Assembly (NCBI GenBank): GCA_964387095.1
Contig: CAYLVH010000025.1
Span: 1 to 20,618, forward strand
Origin: JAJQBJ01 sp964387095
GTDB lineage: Bacteria > Bacillota > Clostridia > Oscillospirales > Oscillospiraceae
Direction: 5' to 3'
DNA length: 20,618 nucleotides
The number at the start of each line of letters is the position of its first letter. Positions within the stretch are counted from its first letter, which is position 1. Below are positions 1-7,152 of the stretch, piece after piece. The position numbers and the translations under genes were made by a program. The notes beneath the pieces were generated by a model. That model worked only from the letters and a program-made list of their open reading frames with translations, ran no database searches and had not been told where the DNA came from.

Positions 1-65
1 GCAGATGTGCCTTGTTTGGGCTGGCTCCCAGGCAGGGCAATTTTATATGCGGGGGTTTTTTGCCC

Positions 66-94
66 TTTCAATCTGTTTGAAACTCGTGTATAAT
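66..94 (+). promoter_or_regulatory. Probable promoter of the mrnC-rqcH operon
   Basis: A perfect -10 box TATAAT lies at 89-94, 32 bases before the mrnC start. The best -35 candidate at 17-base spacing is TTTCAA (66-71), a poor match to TTGACA, so the -10 carries the call. The rest of bases 1-126 shows no supported gene. The ORF that crosses this stretch has no family resemblance and overlaps mrnC in another frame. Confidence 0.5.
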
Positions 95-126
95 AAATCT
101 AAATCTGCCCATCAAGGAGAAGTGAA

Positions 127-555
127 ATGCACGATTTTTTTTCCATTCATATGGCCCCGGACGATATCCGTGCCATCAGCAGCCTAGGGCTGGCTCACCT
201 GGGGGATTCCGTCTATGAGGTCATGGTGCGCAGCTGGATGTGCCTCCACGGCAAGGCCACCGCCAAGAACCTGCACCGGGAGACCGTGTCCTATGTCTGT
301 GCCCCGGCCCAGGCAAAGGCGGCGGCGAAAATCCTCCCCCTGCTCAGCGAGGAGGAGGCCGGTGTGTTCCGCCGGGGGCGGAATGCCCATGTGGGCATGA
401 TTCCCAAGCACGCCACCCGGGGGGAATATATGCAGGCAACGGCGCTGGAGGCGCTGTTTGGATATCTGTACCTGAACGGCCGGAAGGAGCGGCTGAATCA
501 GCTTTTCGCGGTCATCATGGACGAGGGAGAGGAGGGGATCCAGTATGCCCTTTGA
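127..555 (+). CDS. mrnC: Mini-ribonuclease III
   Basis: This is a 142-residue protein matching the Mini-III family: a lone RNase III catalytic domain with no double-stranded RNA-binding domain. In Bacillus the family member matures the ends of 23S rRNA. The sequence shows the first signature, HLGDSVYE (Asp27 in the GDSVYE segment), and the second, ATALEALFGYLYL (Glu108). These are the places where RNase III enzymes hold their metal-binding acidic residues. The length is typical. AAGGAG at 114-119 lies seven bases before the ATG and supports this start. The 3' end overlaps rqcH by 11 bases, which suggests translational coupling. In many Firmicutes this gene follows cysS, but the sequence just upstream is a promoter region and the preceding gene is outside the window. 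Confidence 0.95.
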   Translation: MHDFFSIHMAPDDIRAISSLGLAHLGDSVYEVMVRSWMCLHGKATAKNLHRETVSYVCAPAQAKAAAKILPLLSEEEAGVFRRGRNAHVGMIPKHATRGEYMQATALEALFGYLYLNGRKERLNQLFAVIMDEGEEGIQYAL

Positions 556-2314
556 TGCGGTCTGCCTGATGGCGGTGACCGCCGAGCTACAGGATTGGGT
601 CGTAGGCGGTAAAATCGATAAAATCTACCAGCCCGCCCGGGATGAGGTGATCCTGGCTATCCGGGGAAATCAGGGAAATGCGAAGCTCCTGCTGACCGCC
701 AATCCCTCCCACCCTAGGATCCAGTTGACCGCCCTGAACCGGGAGAACCCGGCGGTGCCGCCTATGTTTTGCATGCTGCTGAGAAAGCACTTGACCAACG
801 CCCGGATCCTTTCCCTGACCCAGCCGCCCATGGAGCGGGTGGTGGATTTGAAGCTGGAGGCCCGGGATGAACTGGGCAGCCGGGTGGAGCGCCACCTGAT
901 TTTGGAGGCCATGAACCGCCGCTCCAATCTGATTCTGTTGGGGGACGAGGGGCGGATTTTGGATTGCCTGCGCCGGGTGGATGGGGAAATGTCCATCCGG
1001 CGGCAGGTGCTGCCCGGGTTGTATTACCACCTGCCCCCTGCCCAGGAGAAGGCCACCCTGCTGGAGCTTGGGGAAGAGGAGCTGCGCGCCCTGGTGGCGG
1101 TCATGCCCCGAGAGGCGGAGATTTCCAGCTGGCTGCTGGACACCTTCAATGGCCTATCCCCCTTGATTTGCCGGGAGCTGGCCTATCAGGTGGGGGGAGA
1201 TGTGGATGTCCGTCTGCACCAGCTGGGGGAGAGGGGCCGGGAGCAGCTTTTCTTGTTCCTGCAAGGGGAGTTTGAGAAAATCCGGAGGGGGGGATTCCGG
1301 CCCTGGCTGCTCTCCGCCGGGGGAAAGCCCAAGGATTTCACTTACCGCCCCATTGAGCAGTATGGCAGCGCCATGGAAGTGACCCCTGTTGAGAGCTTTT
1401 CTGCCCTGCTGGATCAGTTCTACGCCAGCCGGGACACCAACGAGCGGGTGCGCCAGTTGGGCCAGGATATGATCAAAACCCTGACCAACGCCCGGGACCG
1501 CACTGCCCGCAAGCTGAACAACCAGGGGAAGGAGCTGGGAGCCACGAAAAATCGGGAGCAGCTGCGCCAGATGGGTGACATCATCACCTCCAACCTGTAC
1601 CGGATGACCCGGGGGATGAAAGTCCTGGAGGCGGAGAACTATTACGATCCGGAGAATCGGGCCATCCGGATTCCCCTGGACCCGCTGCTGACCCCCCAGC
1701 AGAACGCGGCCAAGTACTATAAGGACTACAACAAGGCCAAGAACGCAGAGCGCATTCTGACCCAGCAGCTCGCCATTGGGGGGCGGGAGCTGGACTATTT
1801 GGAATCCGTGCTCCAATCTTTGAGGCAGGCAGAGGGGGAGCGGGACCTCAATGAGATCCGCGCCGAGCTGGAGGAGTCCGGCTATCTGCGGCGGAAACAG
1901 GTCCCCAAGGGAAAAAAACAGCCCAAGCGGGCGCTGGGCAAGCCCATGGAGTTCCGCTCCACCACGGGGATGCGGATTTCAGTGGGCAGGAACAACACCC
2001 AGAACGATCAGCTGACCTGTAAAATGGCCTATAAGAGCGACATCTGGCTGCACACCCAAAAGATCCACGGCTCCCATGTGATTCTGTGGACAGAGGGGGA
2101 GACCCCGGACAATCAGTCCCTGACCGAGGCGGCTCAACTGGCCGCCTACTATTCCCAGGCCCGGGAGGGTCAGAATGTGCCGGTGGACTACACTCCGGTA
2201 AAATATGTAAAGAAGCCCAACGGTGCCCGGCCGGGCATGGTGGTCTATGAGACTTACTCCACCGCCTATGTGACGCCGGACCCGGGGCTTGTAGAAAAAT
2301 TAAAGGTCAAATGA
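545..2314 (+). CDS. rqcH: RqcH (NFACT family) ribosome quality-control factor
   Basis: This 589-residue protein has the NFACT layout. An N-terminal domain (about 1-260) starts MPFDAVCLMAVTAEL. A long helical, probably coiled-coil middle follows (about 280-440), rich in Glu, Lys and Arg. The C-terminal NFACT-R domain (about 465-585) contains SDIWLHTQKIHGSHVIL. In Bacillus, RqcH binds the stalled large ribosomal subunit and recruits alanyl-tRNA to add C-terminal alanine tails that mark the peptide for degradation. Older annotations call the family fibronectin-binding protein (FbpA). Here it acts in the cytoplasm and no signal peptide is seen. The start overlaps the end of mrnC, with GGAGG about nine bases upstream inside mrnC. 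The length is close to that of known family members and all domains appear intact. Confidence 0.95.
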   Translation: MPFDAVCLMAVTAELQDWVVGGKIDKIYQPARDEVILAIRGNQGNAKLLLTANPSHPRIQLTALNRENPAVPPMFCMLLRKHLTNARILSLTQPPMERVVDLKLEARDELGSRVERHLILEAMNRRSNLILLGDEGRILDCLRRVDGEMSIRRQVLPGLYYHLPPAQEKATLLELGEEELRALVAVMPREAEISSWLLDTFNGLSPLICRELAYQVGGDVDVRLHQLGERGREQLFLFLQGEFEKIRRGGFRPWLLSAGGKPKDFTYRPIEQYGSAMEVTPVESFSALLDQFYASRDTNERVRQLGQDMIKTLTNARDRTARKLNNQGKELGATKNREQLRQMGDIITSNLYRMTRGMKVLEAENYYDPENRAIRIPLDPLLTPQQNAAKYYKDYNKAKNAERILTQQLAIGGRELDYLESVLQSLRQAEGERDLNEIRAELEESGYLRRKQVPKGKKQPKRALGKPMEFRSTTGMRISVGRNNTQNDQLTCKMAYKSDIWLHTQKIHGSHVILWTEGETPDNQSLTEAAQLAAYYSQAREGQNVPVDYTPVKYVKKPNGARPGMVVYETYSTAYVTPDPGLVEKLKVK

Positions 2315-2330
2315 CCAGAGAGAGAGAAGT

Positions 2331-2810
2331 ATGGCAATTGAATTGGTAAAGGCCTATTTTAAAGGCACGGAAATGGAAGGAAAGGTTCACGAGCTGGGGG
2401 AGTCCAGCGCCACAGTGGAGCTGGCGGCCCAGGCCCTGGGCTGTGAACCGGCCCGCATCGCAAAGACCTTGTCCTTTTTTATCGAGGATCGCACCCTGCT
2501 GATTGTGGCGGCCGGGGACGCCAAAGTGGATAACCGGAAGTATAAGGAGCGCTTTGGGGGGAAAGCCCGGATGATTCCCGGCGGGGAGGTGGAGGCCCGG
2601 GTGGGCCATGCCCCCGGCGGCGTCTGCCCCTTTGGGGTCAAGGAGGGCGTGGAGGTCTATCTGGACGAATCCCTGAAGCGCTTTGATTTGGTGTATCCCG
2701 CCGCCGGCAGCAATAACTCCATGGTGGTGATGACCCTACCGGAGCTTGAAACCTGGTCCAAGGCCTTGGGCTGGGTGGACGTCTGCAAGGGCTGGCAGGC
2801 AGAGGACTGA
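2331..2810 (+). CDS. YbaK/EbsC-type aminoacyl-tRNA deacylase
   Basis: A 159-residue single-domain protein of the YbaK/EbsC (prolyl-tRNA synthetase-associated editing) superfamily. Members hydrolyse mischarged tRNAs, for example Cys-tRNA(Pro) or Ala-tRNA(Pro). Visible marks are AKTLSFFIEDRTLLIVAAGDAKVDNRKYK (residues about 44-72, with the conserved Lys), GHAPGGVCPFG (about 91-101) and YPAAGSNNSMVV (about 122-133). I cannot tell from sequence alone which misacylated tRNA is the substrate. It starts 16 bases after rqcH. Its upstream AGAGAGAGA run is only a weak ribosome binding site, so it probably depends on coupling or read-through from rqcH. Its presence beside RqcH, which consumes alanyl-tRNA, gives the operon a translation-fidelity theme. 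That link is inference. Confidence 0.9.
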   Translation: MAIELVKAYFKGTEMEGKVHELGESSATVELAAQALGCEPARIAKTLSFFIEDRTLLIVAAGDAKVDNRKYKERFGGKARMIPGGEVEARVGHAPGGVCPFGVKEGVEVYLDESLKRFDLVYPAAGSNNSMVVMTLPELETWSKALGWVDVCKGWQAED

Positions 2811-2834
2811 GAGAGACAAACAAGGAGGTAACCT

Positions 2835-3743
2835 ATGACAGATCAGAAAGTGAGGGAATACACAGATTTACTGCTGGGTGCCTATAAAGGGATTCTATTC
2901 AATAACCGTGAGTTTCAGCCGGGGACAAGGGGAAAAATCCAGTATGATTTTTCCTGCCCGGAATACCCGGAGTTGGTAGAGAAATATGATTTAGCGGGCA
3001 TAGCCGGGGAAGGCGTTTCTTTTGAACGGGCCAGGCGGCTTTTGCACCATTTCGCGCCAAAGCTGACCCACGCATCCTGGTTTCCCAACAACGTGAAGCG
3101 CGACACCCTGAGCCTGTTGGACTACAGCTATGGCGATCCGGAGCATGGCCTCAATTGCTTGAATAAATCCATCATCCTGGTGGGGTGCTGCCTTGCCGTG
3201 GGCATTTATGCAAGACGGGTGTTTATCATGCCTATGTCCCCCTATGATTTTGATAATCATGTGGTGACGGAGATCTACGATGAAGAGCGGCAGAAGTGGG
3301 TCTTTATGGACCCGACTACGGACGGCTATTTCATCGACGAAGAGGGTACTCCCCTTTCTGTGCTGGAGATGCGGGAGCGGTTTACCCGGGACGCCTTTGT
3401 GACGCATATCAAATCCACCGATGAGGCGGCCAATATGCGGGAGCTGCGGGAAAAATATCAAGAGGAAAACGCCTATATCTGCAAGAACCTGTTCTGGATC
3501 CAGGTTGACAGCTATAACGGATTTGCAGCGAGGGAGGACCGCTTGACCTTCGCGCCGGTTGGGTATAGCCTCAAGGAGAATCGGCTGGCAGCTTGCCGGT
3601 ATCGCATTTCCCACTGCCCGAAGGAGCATCAAGACATGCTGGAATCCCTTTATGCAAGGCTGAAAGAGGAACGGGACCGGGAGGAGCTTGCTTATTCAGA
3701 TATTGCACTGCTCCTTGACCCGCCCGAAAGAGGAAGATTATAA
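2835..3743 (+). CDS. Transglutaminase-like domain protein
   Basis: A 302-residue protein with the Cys-His-Asp arrangement of the transglutaminase-like (papain-fold) superfamily. Cys108 is in GLNCLNKSIIL, His142 in FDNHVVTEIYD and Asp159 in KWVFMDPTTDGYF. Bacterial members are mostly peptidases or act on unknown protein substrates. No signal peptide or membrane segment is visible, so it should be cytoplasmic. The true substrate is unknown. AAGGAGGT lies just upstream, giving a strong start. It sits 24 bases after the YbaK-type gene and is the last gene before a strong hairpin, so it is the operon's tail. Its codons look more AT-rich than those of rqcH and the YbaK gene, which may mean later acquisition, but I have not measured this. 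Confidence 0.8.
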   Translation: MTDQKVREYTDLLLGAYKGILFNNREFQPGTRGKIQYDFSCPEYPELVEKYDLAGIAGEGVSFERARRLLHHFAPKLTHASWFPNNVKRDTLSLLDYSYGDPEHGLNCLNKSIILVGCCLAVGIYARRVFIMPMSPYDFDNHVVTEIYDEERQKWVFMDPTTDGYFIDEEGTPLSVLEMRERFTRDAFVTHIKSTDEAANMRELREKYQEENAYICKNLFWIQVDSYNGFAAREDRLTFAPVGYSLKENRLAACRYRISHCPKEHQDMLESLYARLKEERDREELAYSDIALLLDPPERGRL

Positions 3744-3744
3744 C

Positions 3745-3785
3745 AACAGATCCCTGAAGGACCTCCTTCAGGGATCTGTTTTCTT
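3745..3785 (+). terminator. Strong intrinsic terminator between convergent operons
   Basis: A perfect 16-base-pair stem (3745-3760 with 3765-3780) has a four-base loop and is followed by TTTTCTT on the plus strand. It begins one base after the stop codon of the transglutaminase-like gene. The stop codon of the minus-strand pseudouridine synthase (3768-3770) lies inside the right arm, so the two convergent genes share this hairpin. On the minus strand the tract after the stem (TTGTTATAATC) is poorer in T, so termination in that direction may be weaker. Confidence 0.9.
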
Positions 3786-4426
3786 CAGCGAAAACCCGCC
3801 CAGGGTATCCGGGAGGGATTCAAACTCCATGGCTTGTTTAGTGATGGGGTGGGGAAAGGCCAGCTTGCAGGAGAACAGGGCCAGCGCCTGGTTGTCCCTG
3901 GCGCCATACTTCCCATCCCCCACCAGGGGCCATTTCCGGGAGGCGAACTGGACCCGGATTTGGTGGGAACGGCCGGTGTGGAGGCGGATATGTACTAGGG
4001 AGCGGTCAGCCTTGGATTCCACCACCTGGTAATCCAGCACTGCGGGCCGGACCCCTTTCCGCATCCGGTGGACCACAAAGGTTTTGTTCTTCCTCACGTC
4101 CTTCCAGAGAAGACCCTCCAGGATGCCCCGGGACGGCTCTGGACGGCCGTAAACTGCGGCCAGGTATTCCTTTGCCGGCAGGTTCTGCCAGATGGCCTCG
4201 GACAGCCTGGCGGCGGCAGGCTTCGTCTTGGCGTAAACCATGACGCCCCCCACATTGCGGTCTAAGCGGTGGATGGGGTAGGCCTGGGCGGGGAGTCCCC
4301 CTGCTGGGTGAAATGGGCGTTTAAACGGGTTATCAGGCTGTCAGGGTTGCCTCCGTCTGCCTCAGATAGCTGCCCCGGCTCCTTGACAACCACAATGACC
4401 GCGGGATCCTCATATAAAATCTGCAT
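3768..4426 (-). pseudogene. RluA-family pseudouridine synthase, frameshifted
   Basis: The family converts uridines in rRNA or tRNA to pseudouridine. The reading frame starting at 4426 (ATG, with GGAGGAG just upstream) gives a normal N-terminus, MQILYEDPAVIVVVKEPGQL, then stops at 4264-4262. From about 4290 downward another frame carries YPIHRLDRNVGGVMVYAKT, which holds the catalytic Asp in HRLDR (codon at 4262-4260). It continues through the domain (HTGRSHQIRVQFAS) to the stop at 3770-3768. The span is 659 bases, one short of 220 codons. Adding one base in the short runs at 4290-4293 or 4297-4301 restores one continuous protein of 219 residues, so a single-base loss explains the break. It could be a sequencing error, a recent null or a slippery tract. 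The largest uninterrupted piece (4253-3768) lacks the catalytic Asp. The gene lies 19 bases after the metal permease gene and is probably co-transcribed with it. Confidence 0.85.
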
Positions 4427-4445
4427 CAAGTTCTCCTCCGGGTGT

Positions 4446-5294
4446 TCAGCTCTGTTTCCCCCGCAGGCAGAAGGTGATGACGAACCACAGGGCCAGGTAG
4501 AGGGTGATGGAGGCGCCGGCGGAGGAGCCTGCGTAGTAGCTGGTCATCAGTCCCGCAACGCCGCTGAGGATGGCCCCCAGCAGGGAGATCAGATGGTATT
4601 CCCGCATATTCCGGGCCAGATTCCTGGCAGCGGCGCCGGGGAGCACCAGCAGGGAGTTGATCACCAGAAGGCCCACCCAGGTCATGGAGAGGGTCACCAC
4701 CACGGCGATGGCGGAGGTGAACAGCAGTTCCTGCCAAAACAGGTCTATGCCGCGGCTGTCTGCCAGGGCGGGATGGATTGCGGAGAGCATCAGCTTGTTC
4801 AGGGAGAAAATCCAAAGCACCACCAGCAGCAGTAGAATTGCCGCCAGCAAGCCAATCTTTCCCGGCTCCACGGATAAAATGTCACCGATCAGCAGGTTGT
4901 TGAACTTTGTAAAGGACTGCCCGCCCAGGGTGGAGATAAATATACCCAGGGCCACCGCCGTGGAGGAGAACATGCCGATGACGGTGTCCGAGGCCAAATT
5001 AGTGTGGCGGCGGACGATCGTGAAGAGCACCGCCAGGAAGACGGCAAAGATCACCGCGCCATACATGGGGTCCGCCAGGCCGCAAAGGGTGCCAATGGCC
5101 ATGCCAGTGAAGGCGGAATGGCCCAGGGCGTCGGAGAAGAAGGACATCCGGTTGGTGACCACCATGGTGGACAGCAGGCCAAACAGGGGAGAGATCACCA
5201 ATACCGCCAGCAGGGCGTTTTTCATAAAGTACATGGAGCCAGGCTCCGCCCACTCAAAGGGGAGCAGGTCCACGATGGCATACCACAGATTCAT
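4446..5294 (-). CDS. znuB: Metal ABC transporter permease (ZnuB/ABC-3 family)
   Basis: A 282-residue, very hydrophobic protein with about eight membrane helices, fitting the ABC-3 family of zinc/manganese permeases. Characteristic stretches are SFFSDALGHSAFTGMAIG near residue 50-70 and LLVINSLLVLPGAAARNLAR near 208-228, which is the cytoplasmic contact with the ATPase. Its ATG overlaps the stop of the ATPase gene as ATGA (5294-5291), a sign of tight coupling. It forms the membrane channel of the three-part importer encoded here. Zinc is the likelier cargo because of the His-rich binding protein, but manganese cannot be excluded from the permease alone. Confidence 0.93.
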   Translation of the reverse strand: MNLWYAIVDLLPFEWAEPGSMYFMKNALLAVLVISPLFGLLSTMVVTNRMSFFSDALGHSAFTGMAIGTLCGLADPMYGAVIFAVFLAVLFTIVRRHTNLASDTVIGMFSSTAVALGIFISTLGGQSFTKFNNLLIGDILSVEPGKIGLLAAILLLLVVLWIFSLNKLMLSAIHPALADSRGIDLFWQELLFTSAIAVVVTLSMTWVGLLVINSLLVLPGAAARNLARNMREYHLISLLGAILSGVAGLMTSYYAGSSAGASITLYLALWFVITFCLRGKQS

Positions 5295-6058
5295 TGCGCG
5301 CCTCCTTTGCCAAATTGGGTGAGAAATACCTGGCGGAATTCGTCAGAGGCCATGACCTGCTCCGGCGTGCCCACAGTCAGCACCTGGTGCTTCAGTAGAA
5401 TGACCTTGTCCACCAGATGGAGGGTGTTGAAGTCGTGGGTGGAGAGCAGGATGGAGAGGTCATATTTCGTGCGGATCTCGTCCAGCATTTCCAGGAGTTG
5501 GCGCTCTCCGGTGACATCCACGCCGCTCATAGGCTCATCCAGAATCAGGATGTTGGGAATGGGCTCCAGGGCCATGGCCAGCAGCACCCGCTGTAGCTCG
5601 CCGCTGGACAGGGAGCCAACCCGCTTGTCAATCAGTTCTTCCCCGTGGACCCGCTCCAGGCACTGGGACACCTTTTTCCGTAGGGAGGCGGGAACGGGCA
5701 GGAACACCGGCCACTTGGAGATGGACGCCGCGAAGAGATCCAGCACGCTGACCGGATCGCCCTTGTCAAAGGTAGGGGACTGGGGCACATAGCCGATGCG
5801 GGGGCGCTTTTTCAGGCCGTTGGACTCCTGGAAGGTGATGGAGCCGGTATAGGGCATCTGCCCCAGGACGGTCTTCAGAAGGGAGCTTTTGCCCGCGCCG
5901 TTGGGGCCGATGAGAGCGATCAGTTCACCGCAGTGCAGGTGAAAATTCACATCGTGGAGAATGACCTCATTGCCCAATTTGATGGATAGATTTTCCACAC
6001 GGAGACAGCAGGCGCCGTGACAGCCGACGCGGTTTCCGTGATGTTTGTCTGGCCTCAT
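5291..6058 (-). CDS. znuC: Metal ABC transporter ATP-binding protein (ZnuC type)
   Basis: A 255-residue ABC ATPase with every motif present: Walker A GPNGAGKSS (51-59), signature LSSGELQR (150-157), Walker B ILILDEP (170-176) and H-loop LLSTHD. It powers import by the neighbouring permease and binding lipoprotein. The N-terminus before the ABC fold is unusual, reading MRPDKHHGNRVGCHGACC. It holds two adjacent His, then Cys13, His14, Cys17 and Cys18, a plausible metal-binding head. The start is secure because the ATG overlaps the preceding stop as ATGA (6058-6055), so the head is translated. Whether it senses or passes on metal is inference. Confidence 0.95.
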   Translation of the reverse strand: MRPDKHHGNRVGCHGACCLRVENLSIKLGNEVILHDVNFHLHCGELIALIGPNGAGKSSLLKTVLGQMPYTGSITFQESNGLKKRPRIGYVPQSPTFDKGDPVSVLDLFAASISKWPVFLPVPASLRKKVSQCLERVHGEELIDKRVGSLSSGELQRVLLAMALEPIPNILILDEPMSGVDVTGERQLLEMLDEIRTKYDLSILLSTHDFNTLHLVDKVILLKHQVLTVGTPEQVMASDEFRQVFLTQFGKGGAQ

Positions 6059-6969
6059 TTCAGCGCCTCCTTAATCACTTGGATGTTTTGCAGCAGATAG
6101 GTTTCATAGTTGTTATCCGGACCGTATTCCTCCGGGCCGTTCATCATCATGGTCAGGGCCTCCACTGCCACACCGCACTCCCGCTGGATGGCCTTGGCTG
6201 TGGCGTCGCTGCCGTTTTGCTCCACAAAGATGACGGGAAGGTCGTATTCCCGGATCAGGTTCACGATGTTGACAATTTCCCTGGCGGAGGCCTCGCTGCC
6301 CGCCTCCTCCTCAATGGCCGCCAGGATTTCCAGGTCGAAGGAGTCGGCAAAATAGGCGAAGCCCTCGTGGAAGGTGATCAGCTGGCGGTAGGAAAGGCCG
6401 GCCAGCTCCTGACGGCAGGTTTCCGCCAAGGTCCGGAGGGATTGGGCCTCCGCTTCCCCGTTGGAGAGATAAAGCTCCGCCTGATCCGGGTCCACCTGGG
6501 CCAACCCGGCGGCGATATTCTCCACCATCTGAGCCGCCCGGTCCGGGTCCAGCCAAATGTGGGGATCGACCTCCTCCTCGTATTCCTCTTCCTCCCCGTG
6601 CTCATGGCCGTGTAGGAGGGCGATGCCCTGGGAGCAGTCGATGTAGGGTTTTCCCACCAGCGCGTCCTCCATAAAATCCTCCAGCCCGGCGCCGTTTAAC
6701 AAAATCAGGTCGGTTTTTTCCAAAACCTTCATGTTGGTGACGGTCAGGGTGTAGTCGTGGAGACAGGCCACGGACTGGTTCACCACTGGGATGATGGTGA
6801 TATCCTCCGCCCCCTCCGCCACGGCGGAGGCCAGCAGGTACACCGGGTAGGTGGTGGCAGCGATGGTGATGCCCTCCGGGGCTTCCTCTTGCCCCGCGCA
6901 GCCGGAAAGCCCGGCCAGGAACAATAGCCCTGCCAGGAGCAGGGCGGCAATGCGTTTCAAAGCTGTCAA
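6055..6969 (-). CDS. znuA: Metal-binding lipoprotein of ABC importer (ZnuA type)
   Basis: Substrate-binding protein of the cluster 9 (zinc/manganese) family, 304 residues from the TTG start at 6969. That start places GGAGG nine bases upstream and gives a clean lipoprotein signal, KRIAALLLAGLLFLAGLSGC, with lipidated Cys24. The more upstream ATG at 6996 has no ribosome binding site and would place the GGAGG inside the gene. Likely metal ligands are His71 (CLHDYT), His137 (DPHIWLDP) and His201 (TFHEGF). A short loop, HGHEHGEEEEYEEE at about 120-133, is the His- and acid-rich insert seen in zinc-binding members, which favours zinc. It is the first gene of the operon, behind a promoter at 7022-7050. 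No metal-responsive regulator gene or recognisable operator is seen nearby. Confidence 0.93.
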   Translation of the reverse strand: MTALKRIAALLLAGLLFLAGLSGCAGQEEAPEGITIAATTYPVYLLASAVAEGAEDITIIPVVNQSVACLHDYTLTVTNMKVLEKTDLILLNGAGLEDFMEDALVGKPYIDCSQGIALLHGHEHGEEEEYEEEVDPHIWLDPDRAAQMVENIAAGLAQVDPDQAELYLSNGEAEAQSLRTLAETCRQELAGLSYRQLITFHEGFAYFADSFDLEILAAIEEEAGSEASAREIVNIVNLIREYDLPVIFVEQNGSDATAKAIQRECGVAVEALTMMMNGPEEYGPDNNYETYLLQNIQVIKEALK

Positions 6970-7021
6970 ATTGAGATTCCTCCAGGGTAGTTCCATAAGA
7001 TCAGGTAAGCAGATAAAAACT

Positions 7022-7050
7022 ATTATATCTAATCTCTGTGAAAAAGTAAA
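7022..7050 (-). promoter_or_regulatory. Promoter of the metal ABC operon
   Basis: On the minus strand, TTTACT (7050-7045) and a perfect TATAAT (7027-7022) are separated by 17 bases. The expected transcript starts near 7015 and leaves a leader of about 45 bases before the TTG start, which includes the GGAGG. It lies directly after the terminator of glgP, so the two minus-strand units are separately transcribed. Confidence 0.75.
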
Positions 7051-7060
7051 GAATCAGTTT

Positions 7061-7106
7061 CAAAAAAGAGAAAAAATTGGCGCAAAACCGAGATTTCACG
7101 CCAATT
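7061..7106 (-). terminator. Terminator of glgP
   Basis: On the minus strand an 8-base stem, AATTGGCG (7106-7099) with CGCCAATT (7082-7075), can be extended inward by A-T and G-T pairs. It is followed at once by a T-rich run (TTTTCTCTTTTTTG, 7074-7061). It lies about 45 bases after the glgP stop and just upstream of the next promoter. Confidence 0.85.
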
Positions 7107-7152
7107 TGTTCATATTCTCATCTGTTCATGCAATGCTGGAAACCTGATGCAC

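Noticed and set aside
36..65. GGGCAA...TTGCCC inverted repeat with a T run before mrnC, considered as the terminator of an upstream gene
   Set aside because: The loop is long and the T run lies inside it, not after the stem, so it does not have terminator form.
4269..5322. Plus-strand frames of 188 and 250 residues opposite the metal permease
   Set aside because: They lie antisense to a clear ABC-3 permease and show no protein family features.
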